Positions 1 through 6,712 of a DNA stretch of 39,037 nucleotides are shown here, piece after piece. Made by a program: the position numbers and the translations under genes. Under the pieces are notes generated by a model. The model was not told the origin of the DNA. It was given only the letters and a program-made list of their open reading frames with translations, and searched no databases. The DNA lies in assembly GCA_938074335.1 (NCBI GenBank), contig CALJEL010000104.1, forward strand, positions 1 to 39,037. Direction: 5' to 3'. The stretch's first letter is position 1; every line of letters starts with the position of its first letter. This stretch comes from an uncultured bacterium (lineage in GTDB: Bacteria; Nitrospirota; Thermodesulfovibrionia; Thermodesulfovibrionales; CALJEL01).

Positions 1-40
1 TTAGTGTAATACTATTAATAAGCTTACTATACATAACTAA

Positions 41-66
41 CTTCACCTTTTGGGTGAAGACTTTTT
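41..66 (+). terminator. Intrinsic terminator of a gene left of the window
   Basis: A perfect 7-bp stem (CTTCACC 41-47 with GGTGAAG 53-59) closes a 5-base loop and is followed by ACTTTTT. The T-run lies on the + strand side, so it would end a rightward transcript coming from outside the window. Confidence 0.6.
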
Positions 67-108
67 GCTACATAATAAATAAAATTTGTCGCATTGTAAA
101 GACCTTGA

Positions 109-140
109 GGCAGACTGCCAGTTCTCTAATGGCAAAATAG
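109..140 (+). repeat. Dispersed 32-base repeat, divergent copy 1
   Basis: The segment starts GGCAGACTGCCA and ends GGCAAAATAG. The same two ends, about 10 bases apart, recur at 6667-6699 and, inverted, at 9424-9455. This copy differs from the other two mainly in the middle. The left end can fold on itself (GGCAG/CTGCC). Function is unknown. Confidence 0.55.
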
Positions 141-236
141 ACAGCCTTATTTTAGTGTAATGTGCGACCCCTTCACCTATTCACCTTCAACTGTTATTAA
201 TGGACATGATTTATCTCATATTTATTTTTAAAGTAA

Positions 237-245
237 TGTTATAAT
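237..245 (+). promoter_or_regulatory. Extended -10 promoter for the ferredoxin gene
   Basis: TGTTATAAT is an exact extended -10 element (TGnTATAAT). No good -35 is visible 16-18 bases upstream, which fits an extended -10 promoter. Transcription would start near 252, giving a leader of about 78 bases. The same nonamer occurs upstream of hfq and of the frameshifted gene at 8963-9342. Confidence 0.55.
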
Positions 246-255
246 ATTAAACCTG

Positions 256-300
256 CAGAAATCCGGATTTATTCCGGTTTCTGAGGGCAGGATTTACCTG
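256..300 (+). promoter_or_regulatory. Structured 5' leader of the ferredoxin mRNA
   Basis: Two hairpins sit right after the predicted transcription start. The first pairs CAGAAA-T-CCGG (256-266) with CCGG-TTTCTG (274-283) around a 7-base loop. The second pairs CAGG (288-291) with CCTG (297-300). The Shine-Dalgarno AGGAGGT (318-324) lies downstream and is left open. It matches no riboswitch I know; it could stabilise the mRNA or be a protein-binding site. Confidence 0.4.
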
Positions 301-329
301 TCTTAATTTCTTTATCAGGAGGTAAAATT

Positions 330-509
330 ATGACACCTGTAGTGGATCAGGATCTTTGCATTGGCTGTGGTTCCTGTGTGGAACTCTGTCCAGAGGTCTT
401 TGAGCTCAGGGACGACAAGGCATGGGTAATAGGACCGGATAAATGCAATACCTGTAATTGTCAGGAAGCAGCAGATGTATGTCCAGTTCAGGCAATAAAA
501 TTTGAGTAA
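330..509 (+). CDS. Small [4Fe-4S] ferredoxin, 59 aa
   Basis: A short electron carrier of the monocluster bacterial ferredoxin type. The protein has the motif CIGCGSC-VELCP (Cys10, 13, 16, 20) and a C-terminal half with Cys39, Cys42, Cys44 and CP at 51-52. In Desulfovibrio-type monocluster ferredoxins the equivalents of Cys10, 13, 16 and 51 bind one cluster and Cys20 pairs with a cysteine near 42, so one cluster is the likeliest reading. An ATG follows a strong Shine-Dalgarno (AGGAGGT, 6 bases away). It sits just ahead of the corrinoid activator gene, which needs a low-potential electron donor, so it may feed electrons to it; that link is inference. A terminator separates the two genes. Confidence 0.88.
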   Translation: MTPVVDQDLCIGCGSCVELCPEVFELRDDKAWVIGPDKCNTCNCQEAADVCPVQAIKFE

Positions 510-516
510 ATTAATG

Positions 517-546
517 GGCCCTATCAAGGTATAGGGCCTATTTTAA
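517..546 (+). terminator. Terminator between the ferredoxin and activator genes
   Basis: An 8-bp perfect stem (GGCCCTAT 517-524 with ATAGGGCC 531-538) with a 6-base loop is followed by TATTTT. It lies 8 bases after the ferredoxin stop and only about 15 bases before the next start codon. It could therefore end the ferredoxin message or attenuate read-through into the next gene. Confidence 0.65.
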
Positions 547-560
547 AATCAAAAAGTTCT

Positions 561-2468
561 ATGAAACTTCAACTTACAAGTGGTGATAGTTTCTCTATCA
601 GAGAAGGGCAGACCCTCCTTGATAGCCTTAAAGAGGCTGAATTTTATCTTGTTGCCTCCTGCGGTGGAAAAGGGACATGCGGTAAATGCAGGATAAGGAT
701 TATTGACGGTCCCTTTGAAGTTAAAGGTTATGGCAAGCTTACTGCTGAGGAAAGGAAAAAGGGATTTGTCCTTGCCTGCCAGAGCATCCCGCTTGGTGAC
801 CTTATTATTGAGGTTCCAGAGGATTCAAAGCTTACTGTTGGAGACAAGATTGCAATTTCAAAAGGCAGGGACCTCTTTGAGCTTCTTCTGTCTCTCGGGG
901 GGGATATTTCACCTCTTGTAAGGTATTTAGATCTTAATCTTCCTCCTCCTACCATTATTGATAATATCAGTGACCTCGAAAGACTGAAAAGGGCATTAAA
1001 AGACAAAGGCCTTGAAGGCCTGAGATTCTCAAATAGATTTTTAAAAGACCTTTCCGGTGCCCTCAGGAAAAATAACTGGGACATAAGGATCCACTATGCT
1101 GACTGCCTTGGCTGTAGCTTAACAGAAACTGGTATCTCCTCTGATTCACTGGAGGCCCTGTTTATATCAGCCCAGAAAGATACACCAAGATATGGCATAG
1201 CTGTGGACATCGGAACCACAACAGTTGTCGTCTATCTTGTTAACCTTGATGATGGAAGAATAATTGATGTGGGCTCCACATATAACTCACAGATAAGATA
1301 TGGTGATGATGTAATAACAAGGATAATATATGCTACTGAAAAAAACGGGCTTGAGGAATTGAGAGGGGCAGTTATTGAGGATATAAACACAATCACAGAT
1401 TCAATGGCAATAAGACACTCCATAAATAAAGAGGATATCCTGTCAGCTACCATAGCAGGCAATACAACCATGAGTCATATCTTCTGGGGACTTGATCCAG
1501 GGTCCATAAGGGAAGAGCCCTATATACCAACCGTAAATTTTTTCCCTATCTGGAGGGCAGGTACAGCCGGACTTAATATAAATCCTCAGGCACCTGTGTA
1601 CACACTTCCCTGTGTGGCCAGCTATGTTGGTGGAGATATTGTAGCAGGTGTACTTGCATCAAAGATGCACAGGAGCCCTGAGATATCCCTTTTTATGGAT
1701 ATAGGAACAAATGGTGAGATAGTAGTTGGAAATAATGAATGGTTAATGACAGCAGCCTGTTCAGCAGGTCCGTGCTTTGAAGGAAGCGGGATAAAATCTG
1801 GCATGAGGGCAACAAAGGGTGCAATAGAACAGATCAGATTCAATCCTTCAACCCTTGAACCTGAGTTTTCTGTTATCGGAGATGCAAGGCCGATAGGTAT
1901 ATGTGGTTCAGGGATGATAGATGCCATTTCAGAAATGTTCATTAAAGGAATCATTGATCAGAAAGGGAAATTTGTCAGTAACCGAACAAACAGGATAAGG
2001 GAAGGAGAAGATGGTCCTGAATATGTCTTTTATGAGGATACTAAAACGAATATAAGGGTTGTCCTTACAGAGCCTGATATAGAGAATATCATGAGGGCAA
2101 AGGCTGCAATCTATGCGGGCGTTTCGCTTCTTCTGAAAGAAGCAGGACTTGATTTTAACGCCATCGAGAAGGTTTATATAGCAGGTGGTTTTGGAAATTA
2201 TCTTGATCCAAGGAAGGCAATACTTCTTGGAATGCTCCCTGACCTGCCTGTTGAGAGGTTTGTCTTTCTTGGAAATACATCTATTGCAGGTGCCTATCTT
2301 TGTCTCCTTTCAAAAAGGATGCGGCAGGAGGCAGAGGAAATAACGGAGAAGATGACCTATATGGAGCTCTCTGTATCAAGAGGTTTTATGGACGAATATC
2401 TCTCTGCCCTCTTTTTACCCCATACAGAGCTTGAGAGATTTCCATCTGTGATGGAGGTGCTGAAGTAG
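561..2468 (+). CDS. RACo-family corrinoid reductive activator (2Fe-2S + ASKHA ATPase), 635 aa
   Basis: This family uses ATP hydrolysis to push an electron from a 2Fe-2S centre onto an inactive Co(II) corrinoid protein, as in acetyl-CoA pathway or methyl-transfer systems. The N-terminus is a plant-type ferredoxin domain with Cys34, Cys40, Cys43 and Cys73. The C-terminal two thirds is the ASKHA/DUF4445 ATPase, with AVDIGTTTV (about residues 214-222), FMDIGTNGEIV, SAGPCFEGSGI and CGSGMID. Length is normal for the family. No Shine-Dalgarno precedes the ATG, and a terminator ends about 15 bases upstream. No corrinoid protein or methyltransferase gene is in the window, so the target cannot be named. 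The stop codon TAG runs into an octamer repeat (2467-2512). Confidence 0.85.
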   Translation: MKLQLTSGDSFSIREGQTLLDSLKEAEFYLVASCGGKGTCGKCRIRIIDGPFEVKGYGKLTAEERKKGFVLACQSIPLGDLIIEVPEDSKLTVGDKIAISKGRDLFELLLSLGGDISPLVRYLDLNLPPPTIIDNISDLERLKRALKDKGLEGLRFSNRFLKDLSGALRKNNWDIRIHYADCLGCSLTETGISSDSLEALFISAQKDTPRYGIAVDIGTTTVVVYLVNLDDGRIIDVGSTYNSQIRYGDDVITRIIYATEKNGLEELRGAVIEDINTITDSMAIRHSINKEDILSATIAGNTTMSHIFWGLDPGSIREEPYIPTVNFFPIWRAGTAGLNINPQAPVYTLPCVASYVGGDIVAGVLASKMHRSPEISLFMDIGTNGEIVVGNNEWLMTAACSAGPCFEGSGIKSGMRATKGAIEQIRFNPSTLEPEFSVIGDARPIGICGSGMIDAISEMFIKGIIDQKGKFVSNRTNRIREGEDGPEYVFYEDTKTNIRVVLTEPDIENIMRAKAAIYAGVSLLLKEAGLDFNAIEKVYIAGGFGNYLDPRKAILLGMLPDLPVERFVFLGNTSIAGAYLCLLSKRMRQEAEEITEKMTYMELSVSRGFMDEYLSALFLPHTELERFPSVMEVLK

Positions 2469-2512
2469 TGAATTAGACTCAAGTGGGTTAGTGAATTAGG
2501 CTTAAGTGATTT
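2467..2512 (+). repeat. Two 23-base direct repeats made of AGTG-type octamers
   Basis: The units read AGTGAATT-AGACTCA-AGTGGGTT, then AGTGAATT-AGGCTTA-AGTGATTT: an 8+7+8 pattern repeated twice. The activator gene's TAG stop shares its last two bases with the first unit. The reverse complement (TTCACTAA-type) is the unit of the array at 25362-25401. Confidence 0.7.
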
Positions 2513-2533
2513 AAACCATAAGAGGGAGGCGGG

Positions 2534-2878
2534 ATGATAAAGGAACTAAAATATGATGAGAAGGGATTGATACCTGCGATTATCCAGGATATAAATACTG
2601 GAGAGGTTCTCATGATGGCTTACATGAATGAAAACTCCTTAAGGATGACCATTGAGACAGGGTATACCCATTTCTGGTCCAGGTCAAGGCAGAAATACTG
2701 GAAAAAGGGTGAGACCTCAGGAAATGTGCAGGAAGTAAAGGAGATACTTGTTGATTGTGATGCTGACACCCTTTTAATAAAGGTAATCCAGCATGGCAGC
2801 GGTGCCTGCCACACAGGACACAGGACATGTTTTTATAGGAATATAAAGGGACAAGAGCTGGAGCCCAAAAATTTTTGA
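2534..2878 (+). CDS. hisI: Phosphoribosyl-AMP cyclohydrolase, 114 aa
   Basis: Third step of histidine synthesis: opens the purine ring of phosphoribosyl-AMP. The full single-domain family core is present: MMAYMNE, the [17 protein letters not shown] signature (about residues 47-61), [11 protein letters not shown] and the metal-binding HTGHRTCF. There is no fused HisE (pyrophosphohydrolase) domain, and no hisE or other his gene is nearby. A strong Shine-Dalgarno (GGGAGGC) sits 6 bases before the ATG. The gene is 22 bases ahead of the HIT gene, so the two are likely co-transcribed. Confidence 0.93.
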   Translation: MIKELKYDEKGLIPAIIQDINTGEVLMMAYMNENSLRMTIETGYTHFWSRSRQKYWKKGETSGNVQEVKEILVDCDADTLLIKVIQHGSGACHTGHRTCFYRNIKGQELEPKNF

Positions 2879-2899
2879 GGTGAGTTTAAGAGGAATAAT

Positions 2900-3241
2900 A
2901 TGGAGTGTATTTTTTGCAGGATAGCTGAAAAAAAGCTTCCTTCAAAAATACTGTTTGAAGATGAAAGGTCCATAGCCTTTGAGGATATAAATCCTCAGGC
3001 ACCTGTGCATGTCCTTGTAATCCCCAAAAAACACATATCCACTGTTCTTGAATTAAAAAAGGAAGACCGGGAATTAATAGGTCAACTATTTCTTGTAGCC
3101 AATATAGTGGCAAAAGAGAAGGGTATTGCTGAAAGGGGCTTCAGGCTGGTTCTCAATTGCAACAGGGAGGCAGGCCAGACGGTTTTTCATATCCATCTTC
3201 ACTTACTTGGTGGAAGACCCATGCAGTGGCCACCAGGTTAA
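2900..3241 (+). CDS. HIT-family nucleotide hydrolase (HINT type), 113 aa
   Basis: A small cytosolic hydrolase or transferase acting on nucleoside phosphoramidates or dinucleotides. The histidine triad is HIHLH (His97, His99, His101) followed by LLGGRPM, as in HINT-branch proteins. The N-terminal CIFCRI carries the CxxC found in zinc-binding members. Length is typical. Its stop overlaps the stop of the convergent gene at 3238 by 4 bases. In many bacteria a HIT gene follows hisI/hisE; the physiological substrate is not known. Confidence 0.9.
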   Translation: MECIFCRIAEKKLPSKILFEDERSIAFEDINPQAPVHVLVIPKKHISTVLELKKEDRELIGQLFLVANIVAKEKGIAERGFRLVLNCNREAGQTVFHIHLHLLGGRPMQWPPG

Positions 3242-3789
3242 TAGTCATCTTCCTTCTCTATAAGTTTGTTAATTTTTTTGTCCCTTTCTTCTGCTTGTAT
3301 TTTAATGCCCATTATTTGTTCTTTTATTTCAATAAAGGTATCAGTTACCTTTTTTGCATATGAATTGAATAAATATACCAGTAGAAGAAGGGTTAGAACT
3401 ATCCTGATAATTGTTGCAGCTCTTCCATATCCGATGAAGTTAGCTACCTTACCGGCAACTATAAAGAAAAAGAGAAAACCTGTTATTACAATAATTGATT
3501 TAAATAAGTTGCGATGCAAAAGATTTCGCCACATGGTCTTATTTTCTTCTTTATCTGTGGCCACTGACTTATCTGCAGGTTTAATCTCAGATGGACCTGG
3601 TCTTTCTTCTATCTCTATTGCATCCTTCCTGTACTCCTCAGGGATAGTATAAAGGCTATCTGTAAAAACCGGTGTACCATTTTTATCCACATATTTATAT
3701 ATTTTAGCATGACCATTTTCAACAAGAATTATATTCCCAAATAAAATTAATAAAGCTATTATCAGCCCTTTCTGTTTTAGTAAAAACAT
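3238..3789 (-). CDS. DUF4124-domain envelope protein, 183 aa
   Basis: The N-terminus is a signal peptide or anchor (about residues 1-28), then a DUF4124 segment, IYKYVDKNGTPVFTDS (about 31-46), which is usually periplasmic. After a polar linker come two hydrophobic helices (about 97-115 and 125-145) and a charged, coiled-coil-prone C-terminus with many Lys/Glu. Domain plus two late membrane helices is not an architecture I recognise. No Shine-Dalgarno is visible; TAAAAT lies 6 bases before the ATG. Function unknown; a role in cell-envelope organisation is only a guess. Confidence 0.7.
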   Translation of the reverse strand: MFLLKQKGLIIALLILFGNIILVENGHAKIYKYVDKNGTPVFTDSLYTIPEEYRKDAIEIEERPGPSEIKPADKSVATDKEENKTMWRNLLHRNLFKSIIVITGFLFFFIVAGKVANFIGYGRAATIIRIVLTLLLLVYLFNSYAKKVTDTFIEIKEQIMGIKIQAEERDKKINKLIEKEDDY

Positions 3790-3805
3790 ATAAACATTTT
3801 AACTA

Positions 3806-3847
3806 ATATAAAAGGTTGAGGTAAAGACAGTAGCCCTTACCTCAACC
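3806..3847 (-). terminator. Strong intrinsic terminator, leftward
   Basis: An 11-bp perfect stem (GGTTGAGGTAA at 3814-3824 with its complement at 3837-3847) encloses a 12-base loop. Read leftward it is followed by TTTTATATT. It ends the transcript of the gene at 3858-4244. The DUF4124 gene starts just beyond it and so needs its own promoter. Confidence 0.8.
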
Positions 3848-3857
3848 TGAGCTCATT

Positions 3858-4244
3858 TTACTTCTTTGCTGGTGCTGCTGGAGCAGGTGCTGCCTCGACC
3901 TTCTTTGGTGTCACATTAATGGATGTAGCAACATTCTTATCCTTTTCCTTTTTGTACTTTGCTACCGCAGTATCTCCTACCTTCACATCAGCAAGGGATT
4001 TCTTTTCCTTACCAATCATAACCTTTGTCTTATCTGTTACCGTAAGCTGAACCTCCTGCTTCTTGCTCTTGATAGTTAAGCTGTTGGTAGCAGGATCAAC
4101 TGCTGTAACCTCACCTTTTACTGAGAGATACTTTGCAGGAGCCTTCTCCGGAGCAGGTGCTGGCTGTGTTGCCTGCTCTGCAAAGGAAATACCTGCAGCA
4201 AGGATAAAGAGTGCTACTGTTAACAATGCGATTATCCTCTTCAC
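3858..4244 (-). CDS. Secreted small OB-fold-like protein with Ala/Pro tail, 128 aa
   Basis: Signal peptide (about residues 1-22, ending SFAEQ), then an Ala/Pro linker. A compact domain follows, with VKGEVTAVDPATNSLTIKSKKQEVQLTVTD cut here as two strands-rich halves around residues 40-70, then GDTAVAKYKKEKDKNVATSI. This resembles DUF5666-type periplasmic domains. The C-terminus is PAPAAPAKK. Start choice: AGGAGG (bases 4253-4258) lies 8 bases before a GTG at 4244, so translation starts there; an upstream in-frame GTG at 4253 overlaps the Shine-Dalgarno. Exact role unknown; metal or ligand binding in the periplasm is possible. Confidence 0.72.
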   Translation of the reverse strand: MKRIIALLTVALFILAAGISFAEQATQPAPAPEKAPAKYLSVKGEVTAVDPATNSLTIKSKKQEVQLTVTDKTKVMIGKEKKSLADVKVGDTAVAKYKKEKDKNVATSINVTPKKVEAAPAPAAPAKK

Positions 4245-4366
4245 ACTACTCACCTCCTTTCTTTTTAAAAAATATTTTTTAAAATCCTTTCCTGTTTTAG
4301 AAAACCCCTTCCTTTTTTAAGGAACTTTAAGGCTCTGGCATGGTAAAGGTAATCACCTGTATCCCT

Positions 4367-5035
4367 TCAGGAAAGGCCCTCTCTTTTTAGAAAATCAGGG
4401 TTCTTTTCAATCTTCATATACCTTTTTAAGCCATCAATATAAGCCTTAAGAAGCCTGTCCTTTTCCTCAAAAAGTATAGCCTCTTTTAATGCCTTTGCAA
4501 GGTCATTATCTTCAGAAGATATGCTTAACGCCTGGCTTTCAAACTCAACAGTACCTTCTATAAGTCTCCGGAGTTTTGCAATCCTCAGCGATCTCCTGAG
4601 AGATTCTTCATACATCTCCGGGGTAAGTCTGTTCTGCCTGAGGGTCCAGAGATAAAGTTCTTTATTAAAAATTCCATTTCTCATAAATATGGGATTGTTT
4701 ACAATAGCATCCTCAACCTCCCTGTCACTGACCTTTATGCCAAACTCATCCACTATCCTTGAGAGTATCCTGTCATTGATGAGTGCCTCAAGTGCCTCCT
4801 GCCTGAGTTTTTTTTCCACTGTCTCATCAAGCTGCGTTCTTTCAGAATAGTATCTCCTCAGGTTTTCAAAGGTCCTCCAGTATTCCTCAGCATAAATCCT
4901 GTCACCATTTACCCTTACAGCTACGAGATTCTGTGATTTATCTATTGGCCCCACATAAAAGAAAACAAAGGAGATTATTATTATAAAGAAGAAAAAATAG
5001 AAAAACTTTGCATGTTTTCTCATAAACTTAAGCAT
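4367..5035 (-). CDS. Membrane-anchored SurA_N/PpiD-like protein without PPIase domain, 222 aa
   Basis: One N-terminal membrane helix (about residues 10-28) is followed by the SurA/PpiD N-terminal chaperone region: VRVNGDRIYAEEYWRTFE, then the paired helices ILSRIVDEFGIKVSDREVEDAI and a segment resembling PpiD (IFNKELYLWTLRQNRLTPEMYEESLRR). The protein ends soon after, with no parvulin domain, so it would be a holdase or chaperone rather than a prolyl isomerase. A clear Shine-Dalgarno (AGGAGG, 8 bases) supports the ATG. It is the gene downstream of nudix and hfq on the same strand, 31 bases away. Confidence 0.75.
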   Translation of the reverse strand: MLKFMRKHAKFFYFFFFIIIISFVFFYVGPIDKSQNLVAVRVNGDRIYAEEYWRTFENLRRYYSERTQLDETVEKKLRQEALEALINDRILSRIVDEFGIKVSDREVEDAIVNNPIFMRNGIFNKELYLWTLRQNRLTPEMYEESLRRSLRIAKLRRLIEGTVEFESQALSISSEDNDLAKALKEAILFEEKDRLLKAYIDGLKRYMKIEKNPDFLKREGLS

Positions 5036-5066
5036 AGTCTTTCCTCCTTCCTGTTACTTCGCCATA

Positions 5067-5459
5067 TCAATATCTTTTCAAAAAATAGTCATTCAATATA
5101 TCTCTATGATCAAAGACTATTGGCTCAGGTAAATTATCCTGACTGAATATCCCGGCATCCTCTGCATCATCACCAGGCCGTAACTCACCATATCCCCTTG
5201 CAATAAAGACTGTGGAAATTGTATGTCTTCTTGGATCCCGGCCTGGATCAGAATAGGTATGAAACTGCCTTATAAGCTCTATATCAAGATTGGTCTCTTC
5301 CTTTGCCTCCCGCACTGCTGCAGACTCAAGGCTCTCACCATAATCCACAAATCCTCCAGGTATCGCCCAGCCCCTTGGTTCATTCTTTCTTTTTATGAGA
5401 ACAATCCCTCCTTTATATTCAATTATAATATCCACTGTGGGAACAGGGTTTTTATGCAT
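5067..5459 (-). CDS. Nudix hydrolase, MutT/ADP-ribose pyrophosphatase type, 130 aa
   Basis: A full Nudix box is present: [20 protein letters not shown], with every consensus position (Gx5Ex7REUxEE) filled, around residues 37-56. The preceding RGWAIPGG is typical of ADP-ribose or nucleotide-sugar pyrophosphatases. These enzymes cleave nucleoside diphosphates linked to another moiety, using Mg2+ held by the glutamates of the box. Substrate cannot be told from sequence. The Shine-Dalgarno GAGGTGA lies within the last codons of hfq, so the two genes are probably translated from one mRNA. Confidence 0.9.
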   Translation of the reverse strand: MHKNPVPTVDIIIEYKGGIVLIKRKNEPRGWAIPGGFVDYGESLESAAVREAKEETNLDIELIRQFHTYSDPGRDPRRHTISTVFIARGYGELRPGDDAEDAGIFSQDNLPEPIVFDHRDILNDYFLKRY

Positions 5460-5467
5460 CTGAACTG

Positions 5468-5701
5468 TTACTTCACCTCCTCCTGTGTAGTGAAGTCAAT
5501 CTCTCTGTCAGGCACGATAGTAGAAACTGCATGCTTATAAACCATCATGGTATTGGTCTCTTTTATTATTATTACAAAATTATCAAATCCCTTTATGATT
5601 CCTTTAAGCCTCACCCCGTTTGTAAGAAACACAGTGACAGGGACCTTTTCCTTCCTTAATTGATTAAGAAAGGTTTCCTGATAATTCTGTGATTTGGACA
5701 T
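5468..5701 (-). CDS. hfq: RNA chaperone Hfq, 77 aa
   Basis: A hexameric Sm-like protein that pairs small RNAs with mRNAs. The Sm1 motif ([25 protein letters not shown] cut: VTVFLTNGV and GFDNFVI) and the Sm2 motif ([10 protein letters not shown]) are both intact, including the KH residues that bind U-rich RNA. The C-terminus is short, as in many non-enteric Hfq proteins. The gene has a leader of about 45 bases with a Shine-Dalgarno (GAGGTGAG) and a good extended -10 promoter. Confidence 0.95.
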   Translation of the reverse strand: MSKSQNYQETFLNQLRKEKVPVTVFLTNGVRLKGIIKGFDNFVIIIKETNTMMVYKHAVSTIVPDREIDFTTQEEVK

Positions 5702-5751
5702 ATCTCACCTCTTTTATTTTTGATAGTGTAGTATTTCTAAATCACCGCTTG

Positions 5752-5760
5752 ATTATAACA
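5752..5760 (-). promoter_or_regulatory. Extended -10 promoter for hfq
   Basis: Read leftward, the sequence is TGTTATAAT, an exact extended -10. Start of transcription would be near 5745, 44 bases before the hfq ATG. A -35 match is poor, as expected for this promoter class. Confidence 0.6.
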
Positions 5761-5790
5761 TATTTTGACAAAGGACTATGAGGAAGAAAC

Positions 5791-6453
5791 TCAGGTATTT
5801 TTACAGGAGCCAATAGCCTCTATAAACTTACGTACCTTGAGAATGTCTTTATTTCCTGAGGAGGACTTAACTCCGCTGTTGACATCAACCCCATAAGGAC
5901 AGATTATTTTTATTGCCATACTCACATTGTCAGGATTAAGTCCTCCAGCCACTATAAGTTTTATATCAGGATATTTTTCTCTGATTTTTGCTGTCAACTT
6001 CCAGTCATGAGTTATGCCTGTGCCACCTACCCTCTCAGGTGTTCTTGTATCTACAAGTATCATATCCACAAGGGATGACTCTGCTAAACTTGCAAATCTG
6101 CTTATGAAGTCACTGGCATTATTATGGGCTATGCCGATGAGGGTACCGGTAAATTTCTTTCTTAACTTTTCAATCTCGTATAAATTCATATATGAATGGA
6201 CCTGAATTGTATTACAACCTGTCAGTAAAGCGAGGTTATACACTATATCAGCATCCTCTATGTGGGTTACAAGGACCTTGTATATGTTATGATCATCTAT
6301 GCTGTTAAATATCCTTTTTGCCTTAGCAACCCTAACCTCGTCATCTGTCTTGTGAAGAGCGCCAACAATAACCCCTATAGCATTAGCTCCCTGCTTGATG
6401 CACATTGTCGCATCTGCTTCATGATGGATACCACATATCTTTATGTATTTCAT
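5791..6453 (-). CDS. Divergent TrpF-family protein (phosphoribosylanthranilate isomerase-like), 220 aa
   Basis: TrpF isomerises phosphoribosylanthranilate in tryptophan synthesis. Family features seen: KICGI with the general-base Cys7, QVHS (about 84-87), a candidate general-acid Asp135 in LVDTRTPERVGGTG, LIVAGGLNPDNV and the phosphate loop GVDVNSGV. It departs from ordinary TrpF in the first active-site loop: the usual F-SPR motif is replaced by GALHKTDDEVR, so the arginine that holds the substrate carboxylate is not in its normal place. No other trp gene lies nearby. It may be a true but divergent TrpF or an isomerase of another amino-sugar substrate. The Shine-Dalgarno AAAGGA supports the ATG. 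Confidence 0.72.
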   Translation of the reverse strand: MKYIKICGIHHEADATMCIKQGANAIGVIVGALHKTDDEVRVAKAKRIFNSIDDHNIYKVLVTHIEDADIVYNLALLTGCNTIQVHSYMNLYEIEKLRKKFTGTLIGIAHNNASDFISRFASLAESSLVDMILVDTRTPERVGGTGITHDWKLTAKIREKYPDIKLIVAGGLNPDNVSMAIKIICPYGVDVNSGVKSSSGNKDILKVRKFIEAIGSCKNT

Positions 6454-6532
6454 TTCCTTTGTTTATCCATAGGAATTCCAAAAAAATGCCCATACTTAAA
6501 AGGCAAACCAACACCCACCTGCGACACCTTAA

Positions 6533-6655
6533 TAGAGCAGTAGACCAGTAGAGCAGTAGTTTTTATTAAGGAATTTTTTATATTATTATTTAACTGCTGC
6601 GCTGCTGCTCTGTTGCTCTGTTATTGCCTGCTGCACTGTTGCTCTACTGCTCTAA
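6533..6655. repeat. Octamer array 1, inverted arms around an AT-rich core
   Basis: The left arm (6533-6559) reads TAGAGCAG TAGACCAG TAGAGCAG. The right arm (6591-6655), read on the minus strand, is a run of AGAGCAGT, AGAGCAAC, AGTGCAGC, then AGGCAATAACAGAGCA and more AGAGCAGC-type units. The two arms are thus inverted copies with an AT-rich core of about 30 bases. The words AGGCAATAACAGAGCA and the AGAGCAGT units recur in array 2. It lies between the 5' end of the TrpF-like gene and the 3' end of mqnB. Confidence 0.75.
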
Positions 6656-6666
6656 GAAGACCGTGT

Positions 6667-6699
6667 GGCAGCCTGCCAGCAGGGTATCGGCAAAAATAG
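6667..6699 (+). repeat. Dispersed 32-base repeat, copy 2
   Basis: Starts GGCAGCCTGCCAG, continues CAGGGTATCGGC and ends AAAAATAG. Apart from one extra A and one substitution it equals the inverted copy at 9424-9455. The first 11 bases are nearly self-complementary. Confidence 0.7.
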
Positions 6700-6712
6700 T
6701 GGTAATTGAATC

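Larger units (their letters stand above)
1..329. other. Intergenic region upstream of the ferredoxin gene
   Basis: No gene is visible in this 329-base stretch. It holds, in order: a terminator-like hairpin (41-66), a copy of a dispersed 32-base repeat (109-140), a pair of octamers (TTCACCTA TTCACCTT, 172-187), an extended -10 promoter (237-245) and a structured leader (256-300). The decamer TTAGTGTAAT occurs twice, at 1-10 and 154-163, and GTCGCATTGTAAAG / GTGTAATGTGCGAC look like related, partly inverted words. This suggests, without proving, that the stretch contains decayed mobile-element DNA. Confidence 0.5.

Noticed and set aside
1-329. Riboswitch or structured RNA in the leader region
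   Set aside because: The two hairpins are simple and match no conserved aptamer that I can recognise; kept only as a leader structure.
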